Origin: an uncultured Eubacteriales bacterium
GTDB taxonomy: Bacteria; Bacillota; Clostridia; Peptostreptococcales; Anaerovoracaceae
DNA length: 64,000 nt
Reading direction: 5' to 3'
Assembly (NCBI GenBank): GCA_902786815.1
Contig: CADADV010000003.1
Span: 1-64,000, forward strand
Shown: in pieces, positions 43,070 through 50,764 of the stretch
Position numbering within the stretch: the first letter of the stretch is position 1
How the letters are laid out: every line of letters begins with the position of its first letter
The notes under the pieces: model-generated
Database searches by the model: none
What the model was told of the DNA's origin: nothing
Seen by the model: only the letters and a program-made list of their open reading frames with translations
Translations under genes and position numbers: made by a program

Positions 43070-43765
43070 ATGATTATTCGTTTGGGAATCGATGAGATCA
43101 ACTATGAGGAATGTTTTCAGAATCTGATCCCGCAGATGATAGCGGACAGCAGTTCAAACACAGAGCTGTCTGAACTGGAGAAACTGCTCCTCAAACTTGG
43201 CGATGACGCTGTTCCCGTGTTGAATAAACTGCTCGGGTATTTCGATACAGACGCCCGCGACCAACTGTTTGTGTGGCTTTTGGAAGATAATCAGGAGATG
43301 TTCACCACCACCGCGAACGACTCGATGAAAGAGCTGTTTTCCGGGGAGGCCATCGTGATCGGCGGCTTATACGGCCAGGATCAGCCGGGACCAAAGCTCA
43401 CGCTGTACGCGAAGGATGTCGCCATCGACTACAAAAAGCTCGTTGAGAGCCCGATGTTCAGCGGCGTTCTCGGCGGTGCTGCGAAGATCGCACTGCAGAT
43501 CTCAAGTCCTGAAAAACTCGAGAAGACGGGAATGAAACTGCTGTCCTCTGATATGGTCAAGCCTACGTTCCTGTCCATTCTGTCGGACAGTCTGCAGAAA
43601 GCAGGCCTGATCCTGACCCTCGGTGACGTGGAACTCCTGGAAGACGGTTCCGTAGACATGCCGGCTCCAACAAGGGATCCGTCCAAGGACGAGGGGCTGA
43701 TTCCAGACGCCATTGAAGACCCGATCATAGACGCCATCGCAGCATGGCTCAAAGACAGCCTCTAA
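43070..43765 (+). CDS. Hypothetical protein, acidic, soluble
   Basis: The 231-residue protein has GGAGG 7 nt upstream of the ATG and a clear promoter. It is acidic, with an all-helical look at the N-terminus and a Gly/Ala hydrophobic stretch (MFSGVLGGAAKIALQI). It has no signal peptide and no recognised motif. Confidence 0.75.
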   Translation: MIIRLGIDEINYEECFQNLIPQMIADSSSNTELSELEKLLLKLGDDAVPVLNKLLGYFDTDARDQLFVWLLEDNQEMFTTTANDSMKELFSGEAIVIGGLYGQDQPGPKLTLYAKDVAIDYKKLVESPMFSGVLGGAAKIALQISSPEKLEKTGMKLLSSDMVKPTFLSILSDSLQKAGLILTLGDVELLEDGSVDMPAPTRDPSKDEGLIPDAIEDPIIDAIAAWLKDSL

Positions 43766-43788
43766 ATAAGACAGTCTCTAATCAGCAC

Positions 43789-43815
43789 AAAAGGACGCTG
43801 CGCCAGCGTCCTTTT
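43789..43815. terminator. Bidirectional terminator
   Basis: A perfect 12-bp palindrome AAAAGGACGCTG/CAGCGTCCTTTT with a 3-nt loop serves the plus gene ending at 43765 and the convergent YccF gene ending at 43843. Confidence 0.85.
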
Positions 43816-43842
43816 ATCATGCATCGATTGACTAAGATTACC

Positions 43843-44217
43843 CTACAGATAATGCTCTCTGGTCACTTGCGCCCCAAACGGCATCAGCGACAGCTTCGCG
43901 ATCTTGAAGAACTGCATCCCGAACGGGATCCCGACGATGGTAACGCAGAGGATCGCTCCCAGAGCCAGGTTGGTGATCGCCAGTTCGATCCCGGAGAATA
44001 TGATCCACAGGATGTTCACGATGAAGGACACCGCCCCGCCGCCATACTCTACTTCTTTCCCGAACGGGTTCAGCGAGATCGAGCACAACTTGAAGCACTG
44101 CTTTCCGATGGGGATCCCGACGATGGTGATGCACCAAAGGCATCCCGCTGCGATCCATCCCAGTGCGCTCAGAAACCCTCCGAATATGATCCAAAAAATA
44201 TTTCCTAGCATTCTCAT
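43843..44217 (-). CDS. yccF: YccF-domain inner membrane protein
   Basis: The protein is about 124 residues with the duplicated YccF pattern: NIFWIIFGGFLSALGWIAAG, then ITIVGIPIGKQCFKL, and a second half with IVNILWIIFSGIELA and VTIVGIPFGMQFFKI. Four helices are likely. The start is chosen 9 nt after AAGGAG; the first in-frame ATG overlaps that site. The function of the family is unknown. Confidence 0.87.
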   Translation of the reverse strand: MRMLGNIFWIIFGGFLSALGWIAAGCLWCITIVGIPIGKQCFKLCSISLNPFGKEVEYGGGAVSFIVNILWIIFSGIELAITNLALGAILCVTIVGIPFGMQFFKIAKLSLMPFGAQVTREHYL

Positions 44218-44330
44218 TGGTATCATCTCCTTTCTGTCTCAATACCTCTTTTCTGGTCACATGATACCACGGAAACGGCTTATGCAAAACCGCATGATTT
44301 GCAGATTTCCGTCCGTTCTTCACGCAAAAT

Positions 44331-45164
44331 CTACAAACACTCCGCAATCATTTCCTTACTGCGCAATACCTCCATACACTCTTTCGCAAAATCACTCTCG
44401 AGCCCGTAAACGATCCCTGCAAGTCCCCCTGCGACTGCACCCGTCGTGTCTGTATCATCGCCCAGGTTGACCGCGGCAAGCACGGTGTCCTTGAAGGAAT
44501 CATACTTGGCCAGCACCCACAGGGATGCCTCCAAGGTATGGACGACGAATCCGCCGGAGCTGATATCGTCCTCGCTCAGCTGATCGATTTTGTCAAGTCT
44601 GTTAAAGGGCTTTGCGAACTTCAGTGTGGGAATGATTTCCCGGATCGTCTCCCCTGCCAGCAGGCGTCTCGCTACATGCACATAGATCACGCATGCCTGC
44701 ATCGAGATCTCGTGCCCGTGGGTAATGGCCGACACCGCCCGGATCTCCTCATCCGTGCAGTCCGTGAAGGCCAGCGGCAGGATCCGCATCAGCGACCCGT
44801 TGCCGTTATCGAACTCTCCTGTCTGGGATTTCCCGGTATCCAGCGCCGTGCTCGTCGCGATTCCGATATCGAACAGCTTCCCATTGCAGTTAAAATCCTT
44901 CCCTTTAGACCAGCTCAGGAAGTTGTCCGTAATATTTTCTATGTCAACTTTTCCATCACAGTCTTTGAGGCTCTTTGCAGTAGCAATTGTCATCGATGTA
45001 TCGTCCGACCAGGTCCCCGCCGGCTGACCATGGGAACCATTTCCCACCATCTCCGTGCACTCGAAGGACCCACGATCCTTGAATTCGTACGGAACGCCCA
45101 GCGCGTCCCCGATCGCCAGCCCGTACATCGCGTCCTCGTATCTGTTCTTGTTTGTATTCATCAT
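44331..45164 (-). CDS. ADP-ribosylglycohydrolase (DraG) family protein
   Basis: The protein is about 277 residues. Mg-binding motifs are GTWSDDTSM (about 60) and the C-terminal NLGDDTDTTGAVAG, as in DraG and ARH enzymes, and the YGLAIGDALGVPYEF start is typical. It removes ADP-ribose from protein, nucleic acid or small substrates. GGGGGTG lies upstream of the double ATG. It reads away from repeat array D and has no visible ADP-ribosyltransferase partner. Confidence 0.9.
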   Translation of the reverse strand: MMNTNKNRYEDAMYGLAIGDALGVPYEFKDRGSFECTEMVGNGSHGQPAGTWSDDTSMTIATAKSLKDCDGKVDIENITDNFLSWSKGKDFNCNGKLFDIGIATSTALDTGKSQTGEFDNGNGSLMRILPLAFTDCTDEEIRAVSAITHGHEISMQACVIYVHVARRLLAGETIREIIPTLKFAKPFNRLDKIDQLSEDDISSGGFVVHTLEASLWVLAKYDSFKDTVLAAVNLGDDTDTTGAVAGGLAGIVYGLESDFAKECMEVLRSKEMIAECL

Positions 45165-45273
45165 AGTACCACCCCCATATCTCATTCTTTCACCCATAGT
45201 ATAGCATGTGAAACACCACTTATGGTCGCCTGCCGGGCGACAATGAACGCACCCGCTACTTCAGCACTGCCAA

Positions 45274-45421
45274 CATGGGTCTTTTCGCAGAAAAGCATAG
45301 GTCCAAAGACCTATGTTTTTTCGTCAGATGACCCATGCATCAGCCGTTCAAGATGAAAAAATGGGTCTTTTCGCGGATTTCCATAGGTCCAAAGACCTAC
45401 AGTTTTCCGCCAAAAGACCCA
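45274..45421. repeat. Double nested inverted-repeat array D (word GGGTCTTTTCGC)
   Basis: Two tandem nested hairpins, 45274-45337 and 45361-45421, fill most of the 307-bp gap between the DraG gene and the Ig-like gene. Each has outer arms ATGGGTC(TTTTCGC) paired to a GACCCAT or AAAAGACCCA copy, and an inner AGGTC-caaa-GACCT hairpin (45296-45315 and 45382-45399). The outer and inner words share GGTCTTT. No coding sequence was seen in the gap. Confidence 0.82.
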
Positions 45422-45471
45422 ACCGGGTGTGACTTTACTCTAGCACCTTCTTGTTGATTTCCACAAGGCAA

Positions 45472-46818
45472 CTAATAGTAGCACACATGGCATTTGGTCA
45501 GTCCCTTTTTCTTGGCTTTGCTGAGGGTTACTTTCCAGACGGCTCTGGCGTTGCGCAGGCCCCAGCAGTCAGGATCGCAGTGGTAGCGTTTGCCGGTTCT
45601 GGTGATGTATACGCGGACTGGCGGCGGGTTCTTGACTTTGACCTTGCACTTCAGGGTGCGGCCGTTGGTTTTGACGGTGATCGTGCATTTGCCTTTTTTC
45701 TTGGCTTTGATCTTGCCGCTGGAAGAGACGGTTGCGATCTTCTTGTTGCTGGACTTGAATGTCGCTTTGCCGACTTTGCCGGTGATCTTCAGCTGCGCGG
45801 TCTTGCCTTTGACCAGGGTCACGCTTTTCTTGTTGAGGTACGGGTTCTTGACGGTCACCTTGCATTTCAGGGTGATGCCGTTTGTTTTGACGCTGATCGT
45901 GCAGGTGCCCTTCTTCTTTGCGATGATCTTGCCGGCGGATGAAACGGCAGCCACCTTCTTGTTGCTGGACTTGAAGGTCGCCTTACCGACCTTGCCAGTG
46001 ATCTTCAGGGTCTTGGTTCCCTTCACGTACAGCTTGGATGCGGTCGCATTCAGTTTGGGGTTCTTAACGGTGATTTTAGCCGTCTCCCACGCATTGCCGT
46101 TCTTCGCTTTGATCGTCGCGGTACCTTTTGCTTTTGCAGTAACCTTGCCCGTGGATGAGACCGTAGCGACCTTGGTATTGGAGGATGTCCACTTGGTTTT
46201 GCCGTTTGGCTCATAGACTGTCGCCTTCAGCTGGACCGTACCCTTCCGATACAGCGTTGCGGAATACTTGTTGAGGTCGATCGTGGTCACGACGATCTGA
46301 TACTCCAGAGTTACGTTGCCGTAATAATCCGCAGCGTCATTGCCGTAGATGTATACTTCAAAGGTTCCGTCGTACCAGTCTCCCTGATCGATCTGGTACT
46401 CCACATAATAGGCATCTTCAGGCAGCTCCTCGCAGATCACATCCGGTTTCTGCGGCTTGCCGTTATAGAAGAACTTGTCCTGGGACAGCTTGAATGTGTA
46501 GTCTGCAATATCATGCGATGGCTCGCCGTCCGTTGTGCCCATCAGTGTGACCTCGCCATCTTCAGAAGTCGCCTCCGGGACTTGCTGGTCGACCGTGGCC
46601 GTGCCGTCTGCCGGCGTTTCCTCCGCAAATGCAAAGGCAGGCGGTGCAAAGGCAACCATCATCATGATTGCCAGCAGGATGCTGATCGCTTTTCTTTTCG
46701 TGGTGATCATGTTGGACCTCCTCCTGTGTTCTGTTTGTTTTATATACAACGTTTCCGGAAACCCGCAGTTCGGGCATGGGAAACTGTCGATCTGCTGGCC
46801 GCATCTGGGGCATATCAT
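45472..46818 (-). CDS. Ig-like (Big_2) surface protein with optional N-terminal zinc ribbon
   Basis: The full frame of 448 residues begins with a zinc ribbon (CPRCGQQIDSFPCPNCGF). A second start at 46710 begins a classical signal peptide (ITTKRKAISILLAIMMMVAF...). Both starts have AGGAGG at good distance. The middle holds about three Big_2-like repeats (SSNKKVAAVSSAGKIIAKKKG). The C-terminus ends RTGKRYHCDPDCWGLRNA...CHVCY, a small Cys cluster common in Clostridia. The secreted form is probably a wall or host-binding protein. Whether the longer form is made is open. Confidence 0.82.
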   Translation of the reverse strand: MICPRCGQQIDSFPCPNCGFPETLYIKQTEHRRRSNMITTKRKAISILLAIMMMVAFAPPAFAFAEETPADGTATVDQQVPEATSEDGEVTLMGTTDGEPSHDIADYTFKLSQDKFFYNGKPQKPDVICEELPEDAYYVEYQIDQGDWYDGTFEVYIYGNDAADYYGNVTLEYQIVVTTIDLNKYSATLYRKGTVQLKATVYEPNGKTKWTSSNTKVATVSSTGKVTAKAKGTATIKAKNGNAWETAKITVKNPKLNATASKLYVKGTKTLKITGKVGKATFKSSNKKVAAVSSAGKIIAKKKGTCTISVKTNGITLKCKVTVKNPYLNKKSVTLVKGKTAQLKITGKVGKATFKSSNKKIATVSSSGKIKAKKKGKCTITVKTNGRTLKCKVKVKNPPPVRVYITRTGKRYHCDPDCWGLRNARAVWKVTLSKAKKKGLTKCHVCYY

Positions 46819-46854
46819 AGTGGAAACCTCCTGTTAGTTCAATCTCAAAAGGCG

Positions 46855-48270
46855 TTATTGTCTATTCGCGGCTTTCCATTCACTCCATGCCTCCCTTATA
46901 GCACCCACAATCCAATCGTAGGTTTTCCCACGCAATGCATCACATAAATCATTTCGAAGATTGCCTTGGTCATGGACTATTTCGTCCAGATCCTCCTTCA
47001 AATCCAGGTAATCATCCTCAGCCATGGGAGATCCGAACTGTTTCAAATACTCATAACGCCCTTCTTCAAGCATATCATAGGCCTTTCTCACTCCGTAAGG
47101 ACTCGTACTTGGGTAGCCATTATATTCCAGATTTGTATTCCTGACAATAACAGTATAAATGTCAAATCGCAGTACCTCAACGAATTCGAAACGTTCATAG
47201 ACTCTCCTAATCTCTTCTTCCGACGCTCCAGCCGCCTTCAATCCACCAAGCCGTGCACATAACTTGCTGTAATATCCATTGAAATTGAAACCAGATACGA
47301 TGTTTTCACCCGCGAACCCTCTTAGATCAATCGACCCGGAATATCCGCCCATCCCTATAGGTTCCCGTAAAAATCTAACGACTTTCCAAATAACAAGTCC
47401 TACCGTGAAGGTAAGCAGGTATGTAAGCAGCAGGCACAACAGTATAGCAGGGACCAGCTTCACCGTGGGTACTCCATAGAAGGGACCATCGATCACATTG
47501 TTCAGGACCACCCTTCCCAGATAATCGCAGATAACAGCTGTCAGGCAAGTGAAGATGGTAAAGGGAATCACCTTGCCTTTAGCGTCTGCAAAATCTGTCA
47601 ATTTTGAAAAGCGGCTCATCCAGGTGGAGTTATTTCTCAGGCCATATTTGTCTACTTCGCCGACGTGACTCTCCGTACCCTCTACACAGATCCGTACGAA
47701 TAAATTATGAGAGAATCCTACCAGGATAGTAATTAATACAAAGGCAATCCAGCCGATTCCTCCGTCCTCGCCGATCCACTCCCCAAGAAATGCAGTCATA
47801 TGAGAAGCGCAAAGATAGATCAGCACGATCATGCCTATGTTTTCTATTGACCTGAAGTTCAGATGGATATCCAGCAGCCAACCCAATTCACCGGAAAGAT
47901 TCAGCTGGTAGGGGCGCTTATCAAAAGTCGCCGCCAGGAGGCCGCCGATCATGAAAGCCCCTGCCGCTGCAGTCATGATTTTGATGTTCAGATCGATGGA
48001 ATCCCAGGTAACGCTAAGGATGAAGAGGATGCCGGCTATCCCGATCAGTCTTCGAAAGCCCATATTCAAAAGCACCGATAGTGCGCAGCCTGCGCCCGCA
48101 ATCAGCAGAAGACGGTAAACATCAATCAACAGATTCTCAAAAATTTCCGCGTCTGCGATTTGATCCACTGTACCGGCAGGACAGGCTATCAGGAATCTGA
48201 CGTAGAAGATCAGAAAAACGATGCCGAAAATACCCGTCAATACCGAAGCTATTCTATTGTGTGTGTACAT
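46855..48270 (-). CDS. Multi-pass membrane protein of unknown function
   Basis: The 471-residue protein has about eight hydrophobic segments in residues 8-310 and a soluble C-terminal part (about 320-471) with charged helices. AGGAAGGG precedes the ATG. It lies between a hydrolase and the zinc-ribbon protein in a tight minus-strand run. No family was recognised. Confidence 0.78.
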   Translation of the reverse strand: MYTHNRIASVLTGIFGIVFLIFYVRFLIACPAGTVDQIADAEIFENLLIDVYRLLLIAGAGCALSVLLNMGFRRLIGIAGILFILSVTWDSIDLNIKIMTAAAGAFMIGGLLAATFDKRPYQLNLSGELGWLLDIHLNFRSIENIGMIVLIYLCASHMTAFLGEWIGEDGGIGWIAFVLITILVGFSHNLFVRICVEGTESHVGEVDKYGLRNNSTWMSRFSKLTDFADAKGKVIPFTIFTCLTAVICDYLGRVVLNNVIDGPFYGVPTVKLVPAILLCLLLTYLLTFTVGLVIWKVVRFLREPIGMGGYSGSIDLRGFAGENIVSGFNFNGYYSKLCARLGGLKAAGASEEEIRRVYERFEFVEVLRFDIYTVIVRNTNLEYNGYPSTSPYGVRKAYDMLEEGRYEYLKQFGSPMAEDDYLDLKEDLDEIVHDQGNLRNDLCDALRGKTYDWIVGAIREAWSEWKAANRQ

Positions 48271-48304
48271 TTTATGCCCTTCCTAGTATGTCTATTCTTA
48301 TGTG

Positions 48305-48934
48305 TCAAACATATTTAGTCAAATGTTGGTGCCGCCTATTCAAGAACCTGCGGACTTCCTGCATGGTCTCTTCCAGCGTGCGAAGGTCGGTGTCTATGTC
48401 GCCGGTCTCCAAAGAATGGTTTGCGTTTTCAACCAGATGCAATGGAATACCTCGCGTTTCACACGCCGCTATGATTTCCGGCGTCTTAGCCCAGGGATCG
48501 GACGTACCGTGGAAGGCAAACGCCCAGTCGTATGTATTCACAGATGTGCTCCCCGGTGTCTGTACCGGCATCAGGTCAAACGTTTCTGCAAGGGGCGTGT
48601 ATAGGATGGCCCGCACTTTCAGATCAAACTGTTTGGCGATTGCAAGCGCAACCACGGTGCCGATGCTTTTGCCGATGAAGATTATATCATCATAATCGTC
48701 AAAGTTGACGTCGCGAAGGATCTCTGCTGCCTGGTCCTGGGCGATGACGTAGCATTCACGCATTTTCTGCGCGTCGCCCTTCACGTTGCTTGGGAAACCT
48801 GTGTATGGGACCGGAACGACCCTGTATCCGAGTTCCCTCATCATGACCGCCGAATAGTAAAGGAGCGATCGGTCGCAGGAGTAGCCGATGCCGGGGAAGA
48901 GTACGGCCAGATTATTAGTTTTTTTCTTTTCCAC
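48305..48934 (-). CDS. Alpha/beta hydrolase
   Basis: The 209-residue protein has GIGYSCDRSLLYY, a nucleophile elbow GKSIGT (Ser about 90), a late Asp (GTSDPWAK) and His (ENANHSLE). These fit a small alpha/beta hydrolase. The start codon is GTG with GAGGG upstream, overlapping the preceding gene by 20 bp. The substrate is unknown. Confidence 0.82.
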   Translation of the reverse strand: MEKKKTNNLAVLFPGIGYSCDRSLLYYSAVMMRELGYRVVPVPYTGFPSNVKGDAQKMRECYVIAQDQAAEILRDVNFDDYDDIIFIGKSIGTVVALAIAKQFDLKVRAILYTPLAETFDLMPVQTPGSTSVNTYDWAFAFHGTSDPWAKTPEIIAACETRGIPLHLVENANHSLETGDIDTDLRTLEETMQEVRRFLNRRHQHLTKYV

Positions 48935-49283
48935 TTATTTTTTCCCTCTTTTCCCTTGCGACAAACCGCGCAAATTGAATACGAGCTATTAGCAAAAATA
49001 AAAGATACGATATCACTACAGTCAAAACCGGAGGAGTGATTGCGAACAGTAGCCCAACAACATTCAGGTCACCACCAAAGAAACCCGCTGTTGGAGAAAT
49101 AATAATCCCTGTGCAATTCGCAGCATAAACAAACCAGTTGATGACTGAAGCGCCTATCACGAACCCGACATTTACTGTTATCGCTGTATCTTCGTCTATT
49201 TTACTTCTATCTGCCTTGAACCATATTATTACGAATGGAATAATACAAAGAATCTCAGCAGTAATCAGTATCATGATAATCAT
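48915..49283 (-). CDS. Small three-helix membrane protein
   Basis: The 122-residue protein has three hydrophobic segments (about 1-20, 38-65 and 75-105) and a Lys/Glu-rich end. It overlaps the next gene by 20 bp, which suggests coupling. No family was recognised. Confidence 0.65.
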   Translation of the reverse strand: MIIMILITAEILCIIPFVIIWFKADRSKIDEDTAITVNVGFVIGASVINWFVYAANCTGIIISPTAGFFGGDLNVVGLLFAITPPVLTVVISYLLFLLIARIQFARFVAREKREKISGKEKN

Positions 49284-49375
49284 TTCACCGGACTAGTATA
49301 CTCCTCCATCATCGTTCTCATCTTCTCCACGGCCCCTTCGGGCTCCAAGATCTCCTGCCGGCATAACTAGTCTCC

Positions 49376-49564
49376 CTACACTTCATATCTGCTCAAATCA
49401 ATTCCCTGCTGCAGCGCCATCTCAATCAGTTCCTCATCAGACGCCTGCTCGATATCCGGAATCTCCGCCAAAGCCGCAGCAATATCCGCAGCAAAGCACA
49501 ACGCATAGCAGTTGTCCAACATGTCCCGTCTTAACCTATCCACATCAATTACCATATCCGCCAT
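49376..49564 (-). CDS. Small acidic protein of unknown function
   Basis: The 62-residue protein is acidic and helical, with two Cys and the pattern SDEELIEMALQQGIDLSRYEV at the end. GAGGAG precedes the ATG. No family was recognised; similar small proteins occur beside mobile or accessory genes in Clostridia. Confidence 0.58.
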   Translation of the reverse strand: MADMVIDVDRLRRDMLDNCYALCFAADIAAALAEIPDIEQASDEELIEMALQQGIDLSRYEV

Positions 49565-49610
49565 GGCTTATTTCTCCTCATCCCCATATGTAAAGACTTC
49601 TACATCCATC

Positions 49611-50735
49611 TTAATTCTGTGCTATTCTCTCAAGAAACGCATCGATCTGCGCGTCGCTCATGCCGGCGCTGCGCAGGTATTTCCGCGCGCCTGCAGCCAG
49701 GTCTGCGGATGGCAGTTCTTCCGCTTCACAGCCGGCGAGATAGGTCAGCATCCCGTCGATGTTCAGGGTTTTGATCGCGTCATAGCTCTCCGGATCAGAC
49801 TCCTCTGTAATGCCGTAATAATTTTCGTATGAGAGCATGTAGTCGTCTACGATTTCTTCATAGGACGCTCCTGCCAGCGCTTCTGCCAGCGCGCACACGA
49901 ATCCGGTCCGGTCCTTGCCCTCAACGCAGTGGATCAGATACGGTCCCTCCTGCTCCGATATGGCAATGAACCCCTCCGCAACTTTCCTCGCAAAATCTTC
50001 CGAATGGTAATCGGCGTTCATGTCGAGGGGAATCACATTGTCGCTTTCGTACAAAGGCAGGAAATAATCGGAATCAAAGTCCTCTGCTTCGACAAAATCC
50101 TCGATTTCCTCCGAACTGTCTGAAAGATTCATGATGTACTGGATGCCTTCCGCCTCGCAAAGATCATCCACACAGGCGGCGCGCCCATACTCGTTGTCAC
50201 AGGGGGAAGCGCTGCGGTAGAGGGTGTCCGGCTTGATCCCGGCGCAGCGGACAGCCCTGAAATTACCAAAGACCTCATCGCTCTCGTAATCAGCGCGGTC
50301 ATCGCTGTACTGCAGATCCAACGCGTCCTGGATGCTTTTGTATTTCCCCTTCTCAGCCAGAATGATTGTTACGGTGTCTTTATTCGTCACGCCGGCTGTC
50401 TCCCAGGGATCCTCTCCATAATTGACGGTGATCTGGATCGTCTCAGCGCCCGGATAGCCAATCACCTCAGGATCGCCAATATCCACATAGAATCCGTTAT
50501 AGTAAGGCAGATCCTCCATCGTATACCCGTTGGAGAAGGCAACGTTCAGACTGTCTCCAAACTCGAATCCGAGCGCATGAAAGTCATCGATGCTGATCAT
50601 GGCATTGATGTTGCCATACTTAACATCGTGCTCGATCGCACAGTCCTCCAGAACCGGTGCGTCCTTCACCGCCCCACAGCCTGCAAAAGCAAAGCACAGG
50701 GCGATGATCATTGCTATGAGAATCCGTTTCTTCAA
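49611..50735 (-). CDS. Lipoprotein tyrosine phosphatase (dual-domain)
   Basis: The 374-residue protein begins with a lipoprotein signal (FAFAGC). An N-terminal domain (about 30-140) resembles the C-terminal barrel of SAM hydroxide adenosyltransferases. A Tyr-phosphatase domain follows, with the signature HCVEGKDRTG (Cys and Arg of CX5R) near residue 270. It would act outside the membrane on phosphotyrosine or phosphoinositide, possibly of a host. A secreted, anchored phosphatase is uncommon and of interest for host contact. Confidence 0.87.
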   Translation of the reverse strand: MKKRILIAMIIALCFAFAGCGAVKDAPVLEDCAIEHDVKYGNINAMISIDDFHALGFEFGDSLNVAFSNGYTMEDLPYYNGFYVDIGDPEVIGYPGAETIQITVNYGEDPWETAGVTNKDTVTIILAEKGKYKSIQDALDLQYSDDRADYESDEVFGNFRAVRCAGIKPDTLYRSASPCDNEYGRAACVDDLCEAEGIQYIMNLSDSSEEIEDFVEAEDFDSDYFLPLYESDNVIPLDMNADYHSEDFARKVAEGFIAISEQEGPYLIHCVEGKDRTGFVCALAEALAGASYEEIVDDYMLSYENYYGITEESDPESYDAIKTLNIDGMLTYLAGCEAEELPSADLAAGARKYLRSAGMSDAQIDAFLERIAQN

Positions 50736-50764
50736 AGTTGCCTCCTATACAACCGCGACATCTA

